From Luscinia megarhynchos (Eukaryota > Chordata > Aves > Passeriformes > Turdidae), in contig CM067569.1 in assembly GCA_034336665.1 (NCBI GenBank), positions 5,387,820-5,451,819 of the forward strand: a stretch of 64,000 bases of DNA, given 5' to 3'. The translations under genes were made by a program, and so were the position numbers. Below, in pieces: positions 25,762-39,800 of this stretch (its first letter is position 1; the number at the start of each line of letters is the position of its first letter). The notes below the pieces were generated by a model. The model made no database searches and was not told where the DNA came from. It saw only the letters and a program-made list of their open reading frames with translations.

Positions 25762-28700
25762 TGGCCAATATTAACAGAGCTCCTAAAAGCCATAATTCTC
25801 CTGCAGAGGGAAATATCAGACCTTCTCTGCCACAGTGCAGGGCAGAACCTGGTCTGTGTTTGAGCAGAATACACATCAGGCTGTGTTTAAACCAGCTGCT
25901 GTTTCTGCAGGAATGAACACACCATGGACATAGAGTACCAAGGTTTTGCAGCACAGGTTATCTCCTGGGCACCATCCCTGCCTGAGTAAAGGCACTGTCA
26001 TTATCTCTAAGAAAAGTACTTAGAGTCATTCTCTTGTGTATATTAATAATGATACACTAATTGAGTCCTGAAGCTCATTGCTCAGAAGCAATGGATTCAG
26101 GGCTGATAGTAGTATTTTATAGTTTTGGACAGAATACAAGTGAGAGTGTTGCCAAGATAAACTCAAGGTTTGCTTTTATTGCTGGCAGGCATTGCAGGAG
26201 CTCCTTTGTTAGAGCTGGAGTTCTGCAAAATATATCAGCACAAAGCTCAGCCCCAAGCCCTTAACTCACTCTGCTGAAGGTGAAGTCCTCAATAACTGTG
26301 CTGAAATTCCCTTACAAAAAAGAATTTAAGAAATTCCTTTCCCTCCTGAGAGAATTCTTTCTTGAAACTCAGCATGGAAAGGTAAAGATTGTGGAGTTCA
26401 TTGTTATTTTAAACAGCCCTCAAGAGAGCATGAAATGAGACATTTATTACCTTTGCATTGCACGTTGTCACTGGCACATGTTTACCACTGGATAATGGGC
26501 AAGGTTGGACAAGAACACTTTTTATCCATAGCAAGGCCTTGTTAAAATATTGGCAGCATATTTTGGAGCCAGACGTGGTCAGACACAGCACCAAAAATCT
26601 GCAGGGGACACAAAAGGAATTGCACTGCTCTTGTTTGTCCTCAGACGTGCTGTGCATGACTTCTGTGGTTTATCAGGCACCTAGAACAGATTCTTTTCCC
26701 TCTGTATTCTAGTGGAATTTTCTGATCACTCTCTTAGGTACCTAAAAAGACAATTCATCTAGGGAGCTGTGCTCTTCACAGAGACCTTTCCTGTGCAGCT
26801 CTGGAGTCAAGGGATTGTGGAGCTCTGTAACAAATCTTGGCAAGAGGCACATAGTCACTGTATTTGAAAGTTGGTACATTCCTAAGGGAACTGCTTACAA
26901 AGATGACAAGCCATCTGTCCCTACTTCTGGTGTTTTCTCTGCTTCCACATCCATAAGTTAAGGTAGAAATAATGTTTTAAATTCAAAGAAACTAATTTGG
27001 GCTGTAAATTGTAGGTTTGTAATGATCAAATCTGGTTTAAGCCAGGCAGTGAATATTTTTGCATTGCCCTTTGCTGGTAGGAATTTCTTCTTCTAGCACT
27101 GACATCTTGCAGGTTACTGCTCTGTTATCTGCATTTAATATGGGATATTACCACATCCCCAAATCCACATTCTGGACTTGTTTCACCCAGATCCAGGATT
27201 ATTTGCAGTCAAAATTCTGCTGCACTGGCTGCTCTCTCTCCGTGGATATTCCATTATAATAAATGTGGGCAGTGTGAAAAAACAATGTCGCAGAATATTG
27301 CCTTGATTAGCGAGGTGCTGCAAGGGTTCCTTGGAGAGTTACATGCACTGACACCTGGAATGAAGAGCACTAAAAGGAAAATACCATTTCATTTCTCTGC
27401 AGACACATTGTGTGGGCAGAGCTGAGCCCTCCTGCAGCTCTGAGCCCACAGATGACTCTGTGACCAGAAGAAATGAGCTTGGACTCGATGCACCAGGCAA
27501 GGAAGGGCTTTTTGGAATGAGCCATTTTCCTTGGGCAGGAGAAGTGGATAAGGAGCCCAGCAGGGCCCAGTCTTGCTCCCATCAGAGCATCCCAGGCACT
27601 GTGCCAGGTAAAGAGCAGGAGCTGCTCAGCCACAGGAGGGTCCAGCTGCCAGCACAGACAAGTTCTCTGCAAGAGGGTTTTTCTACTTTGCTCCCAAAAC
27701 CATCCTTCACGCTGTTTTTCTTAACAATTTCCAGCAATGAATGTTGTACAAACTGTTCCTTTTCTTCCCTGTCCTACCATCAGCTTCAATTTTAAATAAA
27801 TTTGGTGAACTTCAAAATCCTGACCCCTGGTAGTGAAAGCACAGGATGCCTCAAGCTTCCCTTAGGGCTGTGGCTGATAAAGCACCAGGGTTAAACTCAT
27901 TGAATTTATGCCTGTTTTGAAAGAGTTTGTCCTTCCTACAAATTTCCAAAGTTTCACTGCTGGCCATGCCCAAACCCACAATGTTTTTAGCCTTATATTA
28001 ACTTCTACTAAACTAATCCCTAATTGCTTTACCCTCAGTGCTTCCAGTACAACATCTGATACGATTAGCTAGGCCATTAATTATCTTGTACTTTAACTAT
28101 GAACCTCCTGCTGAAATTCAAGAAAAGGTCAATGCATATCTGGAGAAAATGATACCTAACAAGGTACATTTATCAGCAAATTAGGCACACTGTGAGTTCA
28201 GCACACACAGACTGTCCAAAGGATTTTTACTCCTGTGCTAATGATACTTGAGATTTTTTGCTAAGGGTATTTGCTTGTAGTCAACAGGAGACTGCCTGGC
28301 TAAAAACCTCCCATGGACATTAGTGAACAAAAATCCTTTATACATTATAACAATGACTCAGATTAAAGAATGCAGAAGATATTTGTTAAGTCTGCACATA
28401 TACCAAGTAACACCTGAGGAGCTGCTGTTGCAGACAACAAGGTAAGTCTGCTATATGTTTCACCTCAAATAAAAAAATAGTTGTTGCCACATAAACCTCC
28501 CCAGGAACAGCTTGACAAGCATTTGTTTCTAGCAGTGTTGCTGGCCTAAATTCCACAGCCCCAAGCTGCCTCTGCTATGGCTGAGAAGTTGTTTGGTTCA
28601 CCTGAACCAGGAGCTCATCCAGAGGAAAAAGCTTTTTTTTTATTTCTGAACTACATTTAACCTGAGTCCAGGTCCCAGACACATCCAAGCAGGCAGGTGA

Positions 28701-31700
28701 GTGGTCAAAACAGGGAAAGAGGCTTGTAGGGTGATGTTACTACTCCAAATATGTCAAAACACCACCTGAGTGACTGCAGAATTAATTAGTAAGTTCCCAT
28801 TAGGGTAAAAGGGGCCTGGCAGAAGCCCTTTGAACACAGCACAGATGCATTTCCACCCCTGCCTTGAATCTGCTGTGCCAGTGGTCTGCTGCAGCTGGCA
28901 TTTTGAACTTCATGCCATTTAAAAGAAAGACAACAAGTCAAGGTTATATTAAAGTATATTGGGGACACATTAAAATAAATCAAGTGTATTTCAGTTCAAT
29001 ACACCTTTGAGGGTTTACAACTTGTATAATTTCTCCTGGAGGAAGGGCTAGGCTTGGGATCTATTATCAAAACAAAGGACAAAAGGCTGAAGAAGCTGCC
29101 CTCAGTCTGCACAAGCATTTGGCACTTCTTTATTTCCTCTTCCAGTTTATGAGTAATAAAACACCTGGGTGCACATGGCAGTTTTGCACAGATGGCTGAG
29201 CTCAGGAGGGCTTGGGAGCCAAACCCAGTTTATTGCAGCTCCTGCTCAGGCAGCTCTCTGTGCCCAGGCTCTGAGGCTGCACTGAGCTCCTGCTTCAGAG
29301 GTTCTCAGCTCCTTTGCAAATCAAACACTGATGTCACAGGAGAAATCCCTCTTCTGTCCTCAGGACTTTTCAAACAGGTGCATCATTACATAAACATATA
29401 ATACATATGTATGCATTTCTATCTAATTGTTAATTCTGTCTCAGTTTGTAGTTTCTGTTAATAGCTCTTTTGATGCTGTTGTCAGGCACCACTGTTTTCT
29501 AAATGTGCTATCTCCTGAGAGGATTTCACAAATCATTCAATGTGAGATGTCACCACATCTCAATCAATAAACTTGTATCACGACCCTATTAACAAAGGGG
29601 CTTCCAGTGGCTGAAACCACAGATATTTGTACAAAGGATGGGCTGAAAAGCAAAACTAATCTTGTTTATTGACAGAGCTCAGCTCTGAGAAAGAATGGTC
29701 CCTTAACAAATCATTTAGCCAAGATATTTTGCAGAAATGCTGCCACCTTCATGAAGGATTTTTGGAGGTGATTTATTTTTGCTCTCCAGCTACAACTCCT
29801 GTTTTTCACTGTCAGTATTTTCTCTACATGGAGCTTCCAGTGAGAAGCCAAGGGGAAAAACCAGAAGAAATATTTGCCATGGCAAAGCTGAGCTTTTGCC
29901 TGGCTAGTTAATATGGGCAGAAACCTGAAACCTGATTCTGCCTCAGATCCCTTCTCCAGCTCACTTCCACACAACTTCAGACCCTCCCAGGTGGCTGCTA
30001 GAGCTAGAGCTGATTATTTACATACTCAGCACTGTGTTTTCTTAGTCCTTTGTGCAGACAGAAAAGTGGGGGCAGAGCAATCATACCTGAACATCCTGCA
30101 ATGCTGAGAACACCATGAATGTGTTTCTGAAGCTACCAAAAGATGAACAACCAAACATTTCACAACACCCATAATAAACTTCAGTTTAGGAAAACTTGGC
30201 TTCTTGCTGCACTCAAGTGAGCTCCTGGTTTCTGAATAAAGCCCTGCCCTACTCATGCACTCAGAGCAGTCTCAAGCATAAACATTGTTCTGGTTGTACT
30301 CATGAGGCCATTTTAACAAGATTCCATTAAAAGTTATTTGAACTGGTTTTTTGGCAGAAAGTGAGCTACAAGGTCAACTGCTTGAATTGTTCTTCTTTTA
30401 GGCTTAGATGCTCTCTATAACCATCTTTTAAATAGACACACTTCACTTTTGATTGTCTGGATTTATATGGATCTGGAGCTGGTTTATAGACATATAAAAG
30501 ATGTTTCTTTTACAGTCTCCATATGTAAAGCAAGCCTGAGAGTCCTGTGTTTTAAGAGCCATGAAGCTGAAAGCACCACTCCTCCTGCACTTCGGGGAAC
30601 TGCATTTTACCTTTAAGGGGGTGCATTAGGTGGGTTCTCTGCTTTCCAAACTGCTCAGCTGAGTGCCAGGAGCAAACCCTGTACTTGTGGCCACCTCTGC
30701 TTAGGTCACTGAAAATTTCCACTGTGGAAAAAAAGACAAATACTTTGGTGTTTGGGATCTGCAACAGAGGGCAGAGCAGTTTATGTTTTTCTGTCCATAG
30801 GTCACTTTGCAGTTAGGAATAAACCCTAAAAGGAAGTGCTGGGTGATGGCTGTGCTGCTGGTCAGGCTGGAAAAATGGGAGCTGTCCAGCAGGAAAGCAG
30901 CTCTGCAGGGACAGCCCTGGGTCCTGGTCATTGCAGGCAACACCTACATTCCTCCTTTTCTTCAGCTGTTTGACCATACAGCCAAAGAACACAAGGTTCA
31001 CATGTTCCCATGTCTGCTGGTCAAACCCCACATGCAGGGCCCAGGATGCTCCAAGGACCTGTTTGGATCCCAGCTCACAGCTGCAATGCCCATTGCTCCC
31101 TCAGCCCCCTCCTGGGACACCCAGGAGCTCTGTGGGACCCAGAGCCAGCCCTTCACCCCATTCCTGTCACTACAGCAAAATGGGAACTCTGCAGAGGACA
31201 TCCCTGGTAAGGCTGCACCTGAAGCAAATAAACACCCCCTCAGTGGCTCTGTGGAAATGCCCTGCAGCCTGCCTGGAATCATATTTACACTGCAGGGGTT
31301 CCATCAGCCTTTGGGAAGTTAATCCTGATTTACAGTTATGAAAATCAAGTCTAGAGCCAAGCTCAGAGTTCAAGAGTTGCTGTTAGAACAGTGTGAAAAA
31401 ACCCCAGACTGCTCCTATTAAAGTAGTTGCCAGTGATTCCACCATTTGGATTAAGCACAGGTTTGTCATGAGCACTGAAATGGGAACAGGCATGTGAAAT
31501 AATATTTCCCATTATTAAACAGAAATTAATGGAATTTACTATTTCAACTCTGGAGAACACACCCCAATTCAAAGGGATGATTAAAAATAATAGTCCATTA
31601 ATACAGCTCTTCCCCAGTCCCTGCTCCTGTTTTAAGATCCAGTCTCCACCAGCAGCATCTTGGCACTGATAATTTTGTAGGAAATATGAAATGCTATATT

Positions 31701-32150
31701 TTATTATTCATCACATGTTTAAAAAAAATCACATGCAGGGAGAAATCAGGGAGGATATTATTAAGGGAATAGCATTTTAGACAGAGTTTGTAAAAGGTTT
31801 GTCATATTGCAGGCACAAAGTTAGAAATATTAATTAAACATTAATTGGGAAAGGACCAAGGACAACTCCAGCACAGTTACTGGAAATTTTCTGAGCTATG
31901 CAAGGCATCTCCCAGCACCAGGAGGAATTCTTTGACTATGCTATTTTTATGAAGAGCTGTGCAAGGAGGTGTTCCCAAAGGACAGGAACATTCCTACTGG
32001 CAGAAGCAGGAGTCCTGGAACAGAGGGAGAGAAGTGGATAAAAAGTTTTCCAAAAGAAAAAGTTTTCAATGAAAAATTCACTTCTGTCCAAATGAGAATT
32101 TTTTTGAAAGGTACTGGATTTCTTAGGGAGGCTCTAATTTTTTTGCTTGG

Positions 32151-32173
32151 AATTAATTAATTAATTAATTAAC
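32151..32173. repeat. (TTAA)n short tetranucleotide run
   Basis: About five and a half perfect AATT/TTAA units. Confidence 0.9.
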
Positions 32174-33384
32174 ATTTCCACCTCCTTTCCTGTCCAACTA
32201 CACCCTTTTCCATAGATACGTGGATTTTTTTAAAAAATCTTCTGGACAATCTTTTTTTTTCTTTTTTATGCTTACAATCACTTCAGCATAGATGAAAATG
32301 TAGCAGGGAAAACTTTAAATTTATTGAAGTGTAATTAACCTTATCTGTTTAATTATGCATTATAATACATAAAAAATGAATCAAAATTTACTGGATATAA
32401 TGGAAGCTGTGCTGTGTATGATGTGTGTTGAAGATTTCTGCTGAGGAAGCAAAGTATTCATTTGTAGCAGATTTAAAACCACTCTATAAACTATTTTTCT
32501 TTGTTTTATATAACCATAGGTTACATTCATTTTTCCTTCCTTTATGTCTATACTTCCATTTGCTTTTAAGATGTAAGAATAGCTTGTTACTGTAGTTGCA
32601 TCCCATTTTTTATTTCTATAACTAGGACTAATTTTTATGCCACATTCCCAAACCAATTTCTGCACTCCAGCTGCTCCTCATTTCTGCAGAATCCTCCTGT
32701 TTCCTCTTCCATTGCAAAGGCAGCTCCTTGCCAGGGTCCTCTCACACACCCATCAAATCTGTTCTTGGTGCTGCTGTCCCCTCCCAGGGGATGTGTCAAA
32801 GCCCAGCACCTTCTTAAAACTGCAATTTAAGCAAACTCATCAGACTGCTCAGTGTGGCACAGAGCTGATAAATACAAGTGTATATAACCCTCCACTCTGA
32901 TATTTAACACGAAAGTGAGGCCAGTGGTCATGGAGTTTTGTTGTATATATACATATTATTTTTAAAAAAATCTGTATTCTAACTAACAAAGGACATTGTA
33001 AAACTTTAAAAAATTCTGTCTGAGAGGGTAATTTATAAAGATACAAAGACAGCTATCTGTTTAGGATAAAAAGTTTCCTTTGGCAAACTTGCTCCCCAGA
33101 GCAAGAAGATTTTGGAAAGCCAGTTCAGTGGGAAGCCCCAGGACTCACTAGAGGGTCACAGCCCACAGCAGGCAAGGAGATGCCAAGGGAAGTGCTGGGT
33201 CTTGAGAAGCCAAAGAGGAAAATCTTGTCCTCAACACCAAATGTGAGAGTACTAGAGAAGACAGATGTTATTCTTGGAGATGCGAGAAAGGACAAAAGGC
33301 CACAGATTCGAGCTCCACCTAGAAAATTTCAACTCTGTATTAGGAAAAAAATGGCAATCCTAGTTGTCAAACATTACAACAGGG

Positions 33385-33460
33385 ACAGAGAGGCAAAGGA
33401 TCTCCAGCCTTGAACAAGGCCCTAAGCAGGGAAGTTGGACTAAGCAACCCTCCAAGCTAT
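33385..33460 (+). mobile_element. Possible decayed CR1 3' tail
   Basis: GCAGGGAAGTTGGACTAAGC followed by AACCCTCCAAGC and TTGTGATT resembles the CR1 GGTTGGACTAGATGACC / CCTTCCAA 3' segment. Weak match. Confidence 0.4.
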
Positions 33461-35800
33461 TTTTTGTGATTAAATACAAACCTTGTTGTAAAGATCCACT
33501 GGAAGTTAAGTAATTTTAATTACAGCCATCAGTTTATATACACAATAATGTGTATTTTACATATATCAAGGAAAAAAAAAACCATACTGCATTTCAAAAT
33601 CTGTTTACTGCAATAACAGAGGCAAATAGTCAGGAATAAGGTTAAGCCACTAGTATTATTAAGGAAAGCCACAATGTGTGTGTAAATTGAAGCCAGAGGG
33701 AAGCTACAACAGCTCAGTATTCAGACATGAATTCCAAGGGTTTCACAATACCTAACTCACCTCAACCTCACTACATGAAAATGGAGTCTGGATTGCAGGG
33801 CTGGATCTAGATTATTATCTTGCACCCATAAGCTTCAGGTTCCTATTTACAGTAACTGTTCTGTTAAACTGCAAGGTCAAGGTGTTTTAGTTCTCACAAC
33901 TGCTGCCTAATTTGACTAAAATTGCCTTAATTAACTTAGAATAGTCTGTGATTCTATAATTACCAGATCAAAATGTCATTTTAAATCATTCCTCATTTCA
34001 GGATATGTGAACACTGAACTAGCTGTAACTGACTTCTAACATTTTCAAAGTCAAAGGTTCATTTTTACTTAAAAAAAAGCCACAATAAAACTCTTAACAG
34101 AGGCTTAAAAAGGTCTTTATAAAATAATCTCCATCACACTTACAATAGTAAGAAAATTACTCTGGTTGCTAGTTTTTAGTAAATATGAACTGGTTTGTGT
34201 AATCTGTATTAAAGATGGTTATAACCACAGTTCACATTTCATTTCTTAAAGGTGGACAAACAAATGTGTCAAGAAAAGTAGATTATTGCTGTTTCCCATC
34301 AAGTCCTTTCTACTAAGGACTTTGCCTTGGTAGGCAAAGCATGTCTGGCAGCCAGCTGAGACAGGAGAGCTGAAGGAGAAAAGTTATGATTTGCATGCCA
34401 AAAAAACCTTCTTCAATCACCTTTTATTTGGCAATGGGAGAATTGAAGTGATTTAAGATCAAAAGTGTGTCATTCCATCCATCTCCTGAATGACATTGCC
34501 GATCATCTCATAACTTAAGTTTGCTTGAAGTGACACAAGAAGGTAGAATCCCAGCAAGTTCTGGACTGGCAGGAAAAAAAACTTCTGATGCTTATCCTGT
34601 CATATGCAACTATGAAAATACCAGATGTTCTTCAGAGGGTTTTTCACCAGGTCTGTATGGCTGTGCAGAGAGAACAGAACACAGACACATTGGAAATAGG
34701 AAATCTATCAGGTTTTCTATTCCTGCAGCAGTACTAATCAAATCAAATATGCCACCATTCATTTTCAAGGGGGTTCAAGAAGATCTAAAAATCCATACAC
34801 GTTTTTAATCAAACTTTTCATACAATAAGCCTCTGAAATGTACTTTCTGTGGACACAAATTGCCAATTACAACTGCAAACAGAGAAAGCTCACAACAACT
34901 GCTAATAAGGTGTCATTCATTAAACAGTTTAACCAGCTGTTAAGATTCTTTAGCTTTTGGCAATAAATTATCCTAGTGAGGATGGTGATGGTTTATATGT
35001 CCACGGTCTAATCTGCTGGTGCACTTTTTTCCATTGTTTACATGAAACCTTACACTACTGTTTCACAAAGAGCAGCTTCAAGATGGTCTAGAAGGGCTAA
35101 GTCAAGTCACTCATACAAAATAAAATGGATGTTGCTGTCAGAGGCACTACTGGATAATTAACTTCACACTGCCACCCTTCAAGTTTGAAGGTTTTAAAAG
35201 AACAGTAAAAAAGAGAAAAAACCCACAACTGCTAACAGTGGGGGAGAATTTTCCACTTTAGTACTTCCAGATTCCTTGTGATGTGATAATATTTTGCACA
35301 GCACATGTAAAGACATTTCTTGTCCTGTAGAAAAGATCCTGGTCTCGTGGTGTGCAGCCTTCCCAAGACATCACTTGAGTGCACTCTGCCCTCCCATTTG
35401 AGCCTCTGGTATCTGAATCCCAGTCCCAAACACTGTCCAGTCAAGCCAGTGCTGAGGGACATTCAGTTCTCAATGAAAAAAATTATCCACACAATTATCC
35501 CAGTGTCTGCTGCAGCTGAGCAACAAGCTCCTCTGAGCTCTGCACTGATAAATCATCCCAGCCCATTCCCCCCTGTAATGAGGCTAAAGGCATTTCCTTT
35601 GCAATGAGATTCATATGATTTCAACCAGAGCCATCATAAAGAAATAGAAGTAGAGAAAAAATTCTGCAACTGTGACTTGAGACTCTGCATAAGCCATTGT
35701 GATGACTGATACACCACTGTCAGAGCTGTGCAGCCAGCTGGTGCCTTTTTCCTTTTACTTCTCCATGCTTTAAAGAAATGCATTCGAACAGCCTTGACAT

Positions 35801-35806
35801 TTTATT
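35801..35806 (-). other. Candidate polyadenylation signal for SEC23IP
   Basis: This is the first AATAAA hexamer on the minus strand after the stop codon, about 970 nt downstream of it, with a GT-containing stretch beyond it. Cleavage would fall near 35,780. It is the nearest candidate only; a longer 3' UTR using signals further left, such as the AATAAA near 34,425, is equally possible. Confidence 0.3.
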
Positions 35807-36773
35807 TTTAAAAAGCTGCTATCAACTGACCAACAGAAGCATTCTGTTACAAAAGAGTACTCAAACTGTATGGTAGCAATGAAAGATACCTAAAATCTTC
35901 CTCTGAAATGTCAAGCATTTCTCTTCATGCTGGGTATTTATGTACCTTGACATTATCAGCTCTTCTGAAAATGGAGAAATACATCAGAAACTATCTTGTA
36001 TGATTCCAAAAAGGCAAGGTGCATATTATTTCTTCCTTGCCTCTCAAAAGAAAGCATTTTGTTTTCTGCAACATCCAGTCATGCAAATTGGTACAATACA
36101 GATCCTCAGTTTGGAAACCTACATCTTAAAATAAAAATACCTGCAAGAATATTTCAGCTCTAATATACTCAATTATAATGTGTATCTAATTTTGTTTCAA
36201 AACAAACTTGCATTTCACTTGTTCTACTGAAATTCTTAATCTACACAAAGATAATAAAATACTGACCTATGTAAGGGTCTCATTAATTTATCAATAGCAA
36301 TGTTTAACTCCTTTTGCTGGCAAATGTGCACCATTGGTCAACCAATCCAAAATGGACATTACAGCAGTGAAACACTGGTTGGGGTTCTTTACTCTACTGC
36401 ACTGCAAATAAAGTTTCATCATATAATTTCACCAAATTTTCCTATTCTTGAACATTCACTGAACAAAAGAACTGAGAGAGAAGAAGAAGAATAAAGAGAT
36501 CAGACTTTGTTGCATTTGTAGTGGTAATTATTATCCAGTACCAAAAGCACTAACATCAGATATCTTCTGGAATGAAATTAAGAATTCAAAGGCTTCCTCT
36601 GCATTCAAGTTTAGAAATTGTTTTTGCAATCAAAATGACATTTTATGGCTGCTTGCTTCATAATTTAAACTTCAGAGGAGAACGGGAAAGTAAAGACATC
36701 TAAGGTGCAGCTGAACTTGATATGAGCACAGAAGTTACATTAGAGCAAACTTACAAATTCATGTTTTTATACA

Positions 36774-36855
36774 TCAATGCTGTGGCTGCTCAGGATTGAT
36801 ATTCATGGTCCTGTATATCTCTTTGAGAAACAGCAAGGCAGTGTCTTCAGATCCC
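36774..36855 (-). CDS. SEC23IP: SEC23IP terminal coding exon 18
   Basis: Encodes [20 protein letters not shown] followed by PEQPQH and TGA (36774-36776). Acceptor CTTCATAG. The PEQPQH terminus matches the mammalian protein, confirming that the C-terminus is complete. Confidence 0.95.
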
Positions 36856-39800
36856 CTATGAAGCATGAAATAAATTAAACAAAAGGAAAAAAGAGAAGGA
36901 AAAAAAAAAAGAAAGAAGTTAGTTCAGTATGGTCCATCTTCTATTTCTCCTAAGTCACATTCCATCCTATTCCAGCTCTCTAAAAAGTTTGCACAACCTC
37001 TTGGCCTAGTATTTATTTTTCATGAAGATAGCCTTACCTCTCCCAACTTCCTTCAAGCTGTAATTCTACACAAGTTTTGAATTAGTTCTGCTATCAACCC
37101 TAACCTATGTATTTACCTTTTTTCCTGTCCTCCCTAACTTCCTATGCTGCAACTCCAAATCCCCTCCTCTATCCACTTCTTTGATGTTACTTCTTTGTCT
37201 TAATCTCCTCAAATAATTTGTCCTGAATACATTCCATGCCTCATTCTACTCATTCTGTCCCACTCCATTAATTAGCCCAGTTCTAGCAGCAGTATTTTAA
37301 TTCTTCTCTAACTGGGAGGCCCTTAATTGTAAACAGAATATGTTAAATACCCATAGTCTTCCTCCCTTCCTTACTACTAAAATGTTAGATAGCTCTCAAA
37401 TAATTTATAGATTAATTTCACTCAAGTGCCGTGTTCAGAGTGGCTGTTTTTCCTCCTCTTTTCAAAAATCAAAGCTTTGGGCTATCTGAATTTAAAGTTA
37501 GCATGAATAGACTTTAATTTCTTCTTCATCTATAAAATGCTATTTAAACACTCATAAACAATACCAACATAAAAAATAATGATGTTAAACAGGCAAATTT
37601 TCACAAAGTTCCAGAGATGCAGGAGTTGTTAGATGGGTGCAGTTTCCTGTGGTTTTTAAAATAAACTATATAGGAGATAGTCAGAACTGTGATCCTCCAA
37701 ATGTGAGGAACATAACATGCAAGCTAGGGACTAAATGTATTTTCCACAATTCAGCACAGACATTACTTGATAGTCTCTGCATTAAATAAGCAGCAAACAA
37801 GCAAGCAGAAGGTTCAACACAGAAGCTTGAATCTCTCCAACTCAGAGCATTTCATTTAAAGCTTTTCCCACTATTCCTCAGGAAAAAAATGCTCTTCTAT
37901 TTGGGTCATTAATCACTGTGCTTATCTTTCTTACTCGAGTGACAAAACCATCTACAAGTACCAAGTTTTTTAAGTCCTGGCAGTGATGGGCTGCCACCCT
38001 GTGGAGGAATTCCATCGCTTCAGCCCTGCCTGTGGATCGGCACTGCCACCAGCGGGTGACGCTGACAGAGCTCAGGGCTCACGGCAGCCCCGTAACGCCT
38101 CCTCTGGCAGGGGCTGAGCTTCCCCGGGGAAGTGATGATGGCTCTAATGAGACCCTTCAGAGCTGTATTTGAACCTCTGGAAAAAATGCCTGCTGAAAAT
38201 TACATACTGAAAATCAAAACCTTCAGAAAGAAATTGGAGCACTCCTTGTCCAGCACCTGTGAACTCAAAATGAGAGACCAGTCACTCCTCCCTCACCAAC
38301 ATCACTTTGCACAGCTCACAGCTGACACCCAAGGTTAGCTGCTACACAGGTGTGGTGTTAAATATAGTTCACACATCCTTTACTCTGCCAGAAGAAGCAA
38401 TAAAGTTTTACCACTTATTGTAATCTAATAAAAATCTAATAAAATTTGAGAACAGTTTTATTTGAAAAACTACAGTAGTGAAAATGCTTCCAGAGCTCTC
38501 CTTGTTTTGAAAATGACAGTAGCTGAAAATGTGTTTGGAGTGTCCAAGGTCGAGAGAACAGTGTGGAATGTCTTTATTGCAAACAGATTTGTTCACTGTG
38601 CACTAACACAGGCTTTTACTTTGAAATTGGATTATCACATAGTGACATCAAAGCACAACACCCTGAGCCTGACAGTCCTGGACAATCACATATACAGTGT
38701 ACTTTAAGCAGTATTTCTGGAACCACAGATGTTTGCCCTTACCAGTAGCACAGGTGGCTCTGCAAAGCAAACAGGTACTCATTGAAGCTTTCTATTGGTT
38801 TCTCTTGTAGAACATAATCAATGCGACGCCCTCCATTTAGCATCCCAACCTTCACTGAAACATCTTCGTCTTTTGGAGGGTCTGGACTTTCAGTGATCTT
38901 CTCAGCTAAAATCAAAGAGTTTCAGATTTAAAACTATTTTCCAGCACAGCCTGCTTGACTATATTTAAGAAATATTACCCATTTTTCCTGCTGTAATTTC
39001 CAAGTGTTTGTGATAAGACAATAGTAAGAACCCAGCATGGGGTTCAGAAAGGTTACTGAACTATATGCTTACTTCTTTCCTAAAAGCTTAAACAGCTTTC
39101 TTAAGAAGGAACTGCTGAGAGATCTCTCCCTGAACTCACTCCAACCCACAAAGCTTTCTTTGTAATTTCTCTCCCACACCCAGCTGAGAAGGAGAGTGAC
39201 AGAGCAGCTTTGGTGGGAACCTGGCATTTAGGAGAGACCTCCTTACCACAGTCAGGAAAATCAATAGCAAGCAGTCACTGGGATACTCACATCAACTTAT
39301 TTGAGACAAGTAAGTTACAGAAAAGCCAATAATGTGTCCACATACCTTCCACCACCTGCTTTTCTTCCTCCTCTTTAATTTGGTTAGCTACTTTCTCCAG
39401 TTCTGCTTGCAGCTGGGTTGAAGATGTGTGAGCACGTGCAAACTCATTAAGGGTCTGCCATGCACTCTTCAAAGAGCTAATAAAGCCCTGCTTCAGATCA
39501 GATCCCATACGAGACAGAGAGTCTTTCAGCTCTGAGAAAGAAAAAAAAAAAATTTAATTCAGGAGGATTTCAAATTACCAACTAAAACCAGAATGATTAA
39601 GTTCTATTCAATAAACATCCCAATTACCAGGGGAAACATGCTATGTCAAAATTTGTGTTTCTTGCTTCTCTATATAATTTTAGAAGATTAGGTGAAATGC
39701 AATTAATACACAATTGACTTCTTACTGAATGGGTCAATGAATCCACCTACATCAAAGTAAACACAGTAAGGAGCAACAGACCATATTTTTCTCCTTTACT

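Larger units (their letters stand above)
25762..36773. other. Intergenic DNA and 3' flank / 3' UTR of SEC23IP
   Basis: No coding exon recognised. The right end, at least 35.8-36.77 kb, is presumably SEC23IP 3' UTR. It contains a short (TTAA)n run at about 32,151-32,173 and a possible CR1 tail near 33,400. Confidence 0.6.

Noticed and set aside
25509..25874. 121-codon Ile/Tyr/Ser minus-strand ORF
   Set aside because: Translation of the ATAGAT array.
30807..31322. 171-codon plus-strand ORF in intergenic DNA
   Set aside because: No recognisable domain, no codon-usage or splice-site support, and equally long overlapping frames on both strands; consistent with a GC-richer patch having few stops by chance.
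33180..33413. 77-codon Lys/Arg-rich plus-strand ORF next to a CR1-like tail
   Set aside because: Short, no recognisable motif, and likely part of decayed repeat sequence.
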